NCBI GenBank assembly: GCA_028817755.1
Contig: JAPPPA010000213.1
Location: forward strand, 1 to 7,537
Source of the DNA: Gammaproteobacteria bacterium
Lineage (GTDB): Bacteria; Pseudomonadota; Gammaproteobacteria; JAPPPA01
Length of the DNA: 7,537 bases
Direction: 5' to 3'
Position 1 is the first letter of the stretch; each line of letters begins with the position of its first letter. This document shows positions 3,685 to 7,537 of this stretch, piece by piece. Made by a program: the position numbers and the translations under genes. Under the pieces are notes generated by a model. The model saw only the letters and a program-made list of their open reading frames with translations. It was not told where the DNA came from and made no database searches.

Positions 3685-6540
3685 ATGATGACGAAGTACG
3701 TTGTATCAACCCGCGCAGCCGTTGCCGTGGCGGCTTTATTTTTGGGTGCTTGTGGTGGCTCGCCAGGTGAACAAATCGCCCAAGCGTTAAGCGAAGACGT
3801 TGCACAGCTGTCGTGTTTGCCACAACCAACGCCGCCTTCAGGTAGCGTAATAAAACCGTACAACCCGAATACGCAATACGTGATGAATGTCGCCAACATT
3901 ATGCCGCCCGGTAATGATGGTCACATTAGCCCTGCGACTTCTCCAGCGCCTAATCAAGATCCTGATAGTTATGGCGATCACTACGATGATCAGCGTGAAA
4001 TGTATTGGAATAGCCAGTTTAAAAATGGCGCCTTTACCGATGTGAGTAGCCTAACCGCGGAACACGATTTAGACAGTGGCAATGGGCAGGTGCAAATTTA
4101 CCGTGCTGATTTTGATGTGCCTGTGATTCATGGCGACAGCGGTTATGCCGTTTGGTATGGCGCGGGCTATGTCACCGCACAAGATCGTATGTTCTTAATG
4201 GATGCAGCTTTGCGCCAAGGCGCAGGTACGTTTTCAGAGCTAACCGGATCGGGTGATGTGCCGGAAGATGTTCAACGCAAAACGCTTCGCTATAGTCAGG
4301 CCGAATATCAGGCCATGTACGACAACCTGTCGCCGCTAGCGAAAGATGCATTGGATGGTTACGTCGCAGGTGCTAACGCTTGGGTTGATCGTATTAATGA
4401 TCCACTCGATGCCGCAGCAGAAAGGCCGATGGAAATGGTGGCTTTGGACTACCACCCATCACATATTAGCGCCCTAGATGTGATTGCCTTAGGCGTGTTT
4501 ATGACGCGTTTTGTAGCGGCGAACGGTGGCGATGAAATGGCCAATGTGCGTTTTCTACAAGACTTAACGGCACGCCACGGCGCCGAAACGGCACGGCAGA
4601 TATTTCGTGACTTGTTATGGGTAGATGACAAGCAGGCGACAGTAACGATTACCGATGCCGAGTTCACGAATATTTCAACACCAGAGCCACTACGCGAGTC
4701 AGTATTAGCTGCGGCGATGGATTACGCCGAAACCTTGCCGCTAGAACTCGAGTTTGGTCCGGGTACGGGCCACTTTCCAGAGCCACCGCCAGCACAGGCA
4801 AAATTGCCAGAAGACTTCGAGTGGCCGTTTCCGCCAGAGATGCTACGCGCGGCGTTAGATCAATATGAATCACGTGAGCCTGTGAATCGTATTTCTGCGT
4901 CTTACCAAGTCACCGTAAACGACAGCGCCAGTGAAGGTGACAGCACTCTCATCCTGTCTGCACCGCAGTTGGGTTATAGCTATCCAACCTTGTTCTATGA
5001 GCTAGAAGTGGTGGGCGGTGGTTATGCGGCCCGCGGTGTTGGCGTGCCAGGCTTGCCGGTTGTGGGTATTGGTTATGGCACCCGAGTGGCTTGGGCCTTA
5101 ACTACCGGTGAATCTAAGACTATTGATAGTTTTGTGGTTGAGCTCACCGGGCAAGAAACCTATTTGCATGACGGCGAAGAAAAACAAATGGACTGCCGTG
5201 ATGAAGTGGTTCGTTATCGTGGTTCATCAAATGGTGTACCTGCTGGCCCAGTGGGTGCGAATACTCAAAATATCCGCGTCTGCCGCACAGTGCATGGTCC
5301 AGTGGTAGCCCGTTCTGACGACGGCCAGTACGCACGAGCCGTGCAGTACGGTATGTGGATGCGTGAAATTGATACGGTTGCTGGTGTTTGGGGTTGGTCA
5401 CGTGCGCAAAACTTTGCTGAATTCCGTCATGCAATGAGCCAAGTTACATGGAACGAAAACACCATGTATGCGGATGCTGACGGCAATATTGCCTACTTCC
5501 ACCCGGGACTACACCCGTGGCGCCACCCGGCTTACGACCAACGCTTGCCCGCGAAAGGTGATGGCACTCAAGACCATTGCGACACGCTGGTATTTGAAAA
5601 CACGCCACATAGCATTAATCCAAGCCGCGGCTTTATGCATAACTGGAACAACAAACCGGTAAAAGGCTGGGGTGAAGGTACTGGGGGTGTAGCCTCGCAT
5701 GAGCCGAGTGAGATTGATGGGCGTAACCGCAACTGGGAAGAACTACTTACCGCCGAGGTGAGCGGTCAGCCGGATGGGCATGGCAATGATATCGCTGGGG
5801 TGAGCTACGACGATCTATTTGATTTTGATAAACGTATTGGCCGTATTGACCCTAAAGGTTACGGCTTAGCTGAAGTGATTAATCGTTGCTTTGGTGGAGA
5901 CAATCCTTGTGGCCTCAATGCCAAACAAAGCCAGATGTTGGTCGAATTCCAAAACTGGGACGGCCAACACTACAACGACGCTATTGATCCTTTAGCCGCA
6001 GCCGACTCGGATGATGCTAAAGACACCGCCGCGGCGACAATCTTTAGCACCGTGGTACAAGGCATGACAGAAGAACTGTTCCGTCGTGGCGTGAGAGACG
6101 ACGCCGTTGATACCAGCCCGACCGCTGTCGATACCTCGCCCGGCTCTGGCCGCCCAGATGGCGACCCCGATGACGTGCTGCCGTTTGAATTTGTGAAGCG
6201 CCATGAAGCGCGGGGCAACCATCCTTATGACGTGGGTACCTTTCACAAGCTACTGGTACGCATTTTTAAACCGGAAGATAGCAGCATCAGCTTGAATTAC
6301 GACTGGTTAGAAGGGCGGACTCAAGAAGCGTTTTTGAAAGCTGCGTTCGACTTTGCCCAAGCTGAGCTGGAAGGGGAGTTTGGTGAGGCCACGGCGGTGA
6401 CGGACTTCCAACGTGTGCATCACCGTGATGACGTTTGTGGTTTAGCCAATCCACTCGCTGGCCCTTGTATCACCATGCCTCACCAAGACCGAGGCAGTTG
6501 GATTCATATTATTGAATTTACCCCGCCCGGCAATAGTTAA
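3685..6540 (+). CDS. Penicillin-acylase-family (Ntn-hydrolase) lipoprotein
   Basis: A 951-residue precursor of the penicillin G acylase/acyl-homoserine-lactone acylase family, which cleaves amide bonds of acylated substrates after autoproteolysis into alpha and beta chains. A lipoprotein signal peptide ends in LGAC (Cys23). Alpha-chain motifs: QIYRADFDVPVIHG at 137-150 and GAGYVTAQDRMFLMD at 159-173. A Pro-rich spacer at about 357-400 precedes the beta chain, which should begin at Ser404 (SASYQV, matching SNMWVI of E. coli penicillin G acylase). Next come APQLG (426-430), PGLPVVGIGYGTRVAWALTTG (455-475, family oxyanion/core region) and NWNNKP (653-658), which carries the oxyanion Asn. Odd points: the residue before Ser404 is Ile, not the common Gly or Thr; a VDTSP repeat at 808-819; and the protein stops at EFTPPGNS without the family's usual C-terminal tail. 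Penicillin acylase, N-acyl-homoserine-lactone acylase or another amidase are all possible substrates classes. Confidence 0.9.
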   Translation: MMTKYVVSTRAAVAVAALFLGACGGSPGEQIAQALSEDVAQLSCLPQPTPPSGSVIKPYNPNTQYVMNVANIMPPGNDGHISPATSPAPNQDPDSYGDHYDDQREMYWNSQFKNGAFTDVSSLTAEHDLDSGNGQVQIYRADFDVPVIHGDSGYAVWYGAGYVTAQDRMFLMDAALRQGAGTFSELTGSGDVPEDVQRKTLRYSQAEYQAMYDNLSPLAKDALDGYVAGANAWVDRINDPLDAAAERPMEMVALDYHPSHISALDVIALGVFMTRFVAANGGDEMANVRFLQDLTARHGAETARQIFRDLLWVDDKQATVTITDAEFTNISTPEPLRESVLAAAMDYAETLPLELEFGPGTGHFPEPPPAQAKLPEDFEWPFPPEMLRAALDQYESREPVNRISASYQVTVNDSASEGDSTLILSAPQLGYSYPTLFYELEVVGGGYAARGVGVPGLPVVGIGYGTRVAWALTTGESKTIDSFVVELTGQETYLHDGEEKQMDCRDEVVRYRGSSNGVPAGPVGANTQNIRVCRTVHGPVVARSDDGQYARAVQYGMWMREIDTVAGVWGWSRAQNFAEFRHAMSQVTWNENTMYADADGNIAYFHPGLHPWRHPAYDQRLPAKGDGTQDHCDTLVFENTPHSINPSRGFMHNWNNKPVKGWGEGTGGVASHEPSEIDGRNRNWEELLTAEVSGQPDGHGNDIAGVSYDDLFDFDKRIGRIDPKGYGLAEVINRCFGGDNPCGLNAKQSQMLVEFQNWDGQHYNDAIDPLAAADSDDAKDTAAATIFSTVVQGMTEELFRRGVRDDAVDTSPTAVDTSPGSGRPDGDPDDVLPFEFVKRHEARGNHPYDVGTFHKLLVRIFKPEDSSISLNYDWLEGRTQEAFLKAAFDFAQAELEGEFGEATAVTDFQRVHHRDDVCGLANPLAGPCITMPHQDRGSWIHIIEFTPPGNS

Positions 6541-7537
6541 AATGCCAAAACGCGACTAAAAAACCAGAACGCAGAAAGACCGCCGATACTGAAAAGTATC
6601 GGCGGTTTTAAGTTGGGTAATGCCTGCGCAGCAATCGAAGTTTGTAATACCGCTAGGCTTATACGACTGACAATAATGAGCGCTGCGACAAAGAGCAGCT
6701 GGCCGGTTTCTACGCCTAAGTTAAACAGTAACAAGACGGGCCAGAATGCCTCACTAGGCAGACCTGCCTCGCTTAAGGCACCAGCAAATCCAAGCCCGTG
6801 AAGCAAACCAAAAGCAAAGGCCATGACGGCGGGTTTTTGTAAGGTAAAACTTTCATAAGCAGGATCGCGGTGTTGTCGTAATAACTCGGCCGCCAGTAAT
6901 GTGATGCTGAACGCGATCATGCTTTCTACTACAAGGCTGGGTAGGGCAATAGCATCCGTTACCGCTAACGCCAAGGTAATAGAGTGCGCCAGCGTAAAGC
7001 TGGTCACTACCCAGAGTAGTTGCTTACCGCGGGCCATTAGCCAAAACAGAAACACCAGTAGTAAGTGATCATAGCCGCCTAGGATATGCTCAATGCCCAT
7101 AGGCAAATAATCACTACTGTCGGTTAGCGTAGGTGGTGCTGATGCGGAAAATACAAAGCTGGGTTGTTGTCGTTGTAACGTCAGGTGAGTTTGTTCACCG
7201 CTGGCGTTGTATAGCACCACCACCGCATCAGGGGTTTGGGTATTTAGACCGCTAATATGAAATTCGCGGCCGGCAATAGGGCCGTTGCAGCGATGGCGCC
7301 AGACACGAGTGACGCCTTCTTTTTCAGCGTGACTATGTTTTTGAACAATTCGACAGTCGTTAGTCGTGTGAACGGCGATCGCCGGTGGTCGGCCTGCCGC
7401 ATCATAAGGGGCCTTCAACTGTACTTGGAATTGTTGAGGGCCTTCTTCATAGACGCTGATTAAGGCAATGCCAAGTTGGTGCGCCATCGCCGAACCGCAG
7501 CACAGTAACCAAAGCCCGGTTGCCCATAGGCTTAGTT
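6537..7537 (-). CDS. HupE/UreJ-like membrane protein, 5'-partial
   Basis: A polytopic inner-membrane protein of the HupE/UreJ_2 type, some members of which are linked to nickel or cobalt uptake. The frame stays open past the ATG at 7487 to the right edge and encodes LSLWATGLWLLCCGSAMA then HQLG, a signal peptide with an AMA cleavage site. The ATG is therefore internal and the true start is outside; 332 residues are visible. Numbering from that ATG, residues 4-118 form a periplasmic beta-rich domain. Residues 130-316 hold about six or seven membrane helices with GIEHILGGYDHLLL (131-144), FTLAHSITLAL (164-174), FGLLHGLGFA (226-235) and FNLGVETGQL (255-264). H134 with D140-H141 forms the HX5DH motif described for nickel transporter HupE. 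The C-terminus, IGGLSAFWFFSRVLAF, looks complete. No hydrogenase or urease gene is nearby, so the metal role is an inference. Confidence 0.9.
   Translation of the reverse strand, partial: LSLWATGLWLLCCGSAMAHQLGIALISVYEEGPQQFQVQLKAPYDAAGRPPAIAVHTTNDCRIVQKHSHAEKEGVTRVWRHRCNGPIAGREFHISGLNTQTPDAVVVLYNASGEQTHLTLQRQQPSFVFSASAPPTLTDSSDYLPMGIEHILGGYDHLLLVFLFWLMARGKQLLWVVTSFTLAHSITLALAVTDAIALPSLVVESMIAFSITLLAAELLRQHRDPAYESFTLQKPAVMAFAFGLLHGLGFAGALSEAGLPSEAFWPVLLLFNLGVETGQLLFVAALIIVSRISLAVLQTSIAAQALPNLKPPILFSIGGLSAFWFFSRVLAF
6576..6609 (+). terminator. Intrinsic terminator of the acylase gene
   Basis: A perfect 11-bp stem, 6580-6590 with 6595-6605, closes a GAAA tetraloop. It extends outward to 6576 and 6609 through A-T pairs and one G-T pair, and ends in TTTT. 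It lies 36 nt after the acylase stop. The short T-run makes it moderate in strength. The hairpin lies inside the 3' coding end of the opposing HupE-like gene, where it encodes residues of the last membrane helix. Confidence 0.7.

Noticed and set aside
3666..3899. Minus-strand reading frames of 63-77 codons over the acylase start
   Set aside because: They are antisense to the signal peptide and ribosome binding site of the acylase, with no start signals of their own.
5144..5434. A 96-codon minus-strand reading frame within the acylase gene
   Set aside because: It lies wholly inside a strongly supported coding region, has no recognisable motif and reads as a shadow of the plus-strand codons.
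1..7537. Mobile element, CRISPR array, tRNA or phage signals
   Set aside because: I found no transposase or integrase motif, long terminal inverted repeats, regularly spaced repeats or cloverleaf sequence on either strand.

Overview
The window looks like a piece of a gammaproteobacterial chromosome, probably from a free-living aquatic or marine lineage. This is an inference from the intermediate base composition, the style of the lipoprotein signal peptides and the protein families present; no rRNA or other taxonomic marker is visible. Gene density is normal. I see no insertion sequence, CRISPR array, tRNA or phage gene.

Layout from left to right. (1) The 3' part of a Prx5-type peroxiredoxin gene on the plus strand, cut by the left edge. 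(2) A convergent TetR-family regulator gene on the minus strand. Between the two lies a strong intrinsic terminator whose T-tract serves the tetR transcript. (3) Upstream of tetR on the same strand is a gene for a large CocE/X-Pro-peptidase-like alpha/beta-hydrolase lipoprotein. The 113-bp gap between them holds a long symmetric dyad that looks like a TetR operator. (4) A 469-bp divergent intergenic region carries back-to-back promoter-like sequences. One reads left into the hydrolase gene. The other reads right into what looks like an 80-nt small RNA with a 5' hairpin, a pyrimidine-rich linker and a strong terminator. (5) On the plus strand is a long gene for a penicillin-acylase-family (Ntn-hydrolase) lipoprotein with a visible nucleophile serine and oxyanion asparagine motif. 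(6) At the right edge a HupE/UreJ-like membrane protein gene lies convergently on the minus strand. Its stop codon interlocks with that of the acylase, and its true start is outside the window.

The core of the window is a pair of divergently transcribed, envelope-anchored hydrolases: one serine esterase/peptidase-like, one amide-cleaving acylase. A TetR regulator lies behind one of them and a possible small RNA between them. An inducible system that cleaves an ester- or amide-containing molecule at the cell surface is a reasonable hypothesis, but the substrate cannot be read from the sequence. The peroxiredoxin and the HupE-like gene appear to be unrelated neighbours, each separated by convergent arrangement.

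The points most worth a second look are the candidate small RNA, the tetR operator-like dyad with related sequences near the acylase start, the apparently short C-terminus of the acylase, and the acylase terminator hairpin encoded inside the HupE-like reading frame.
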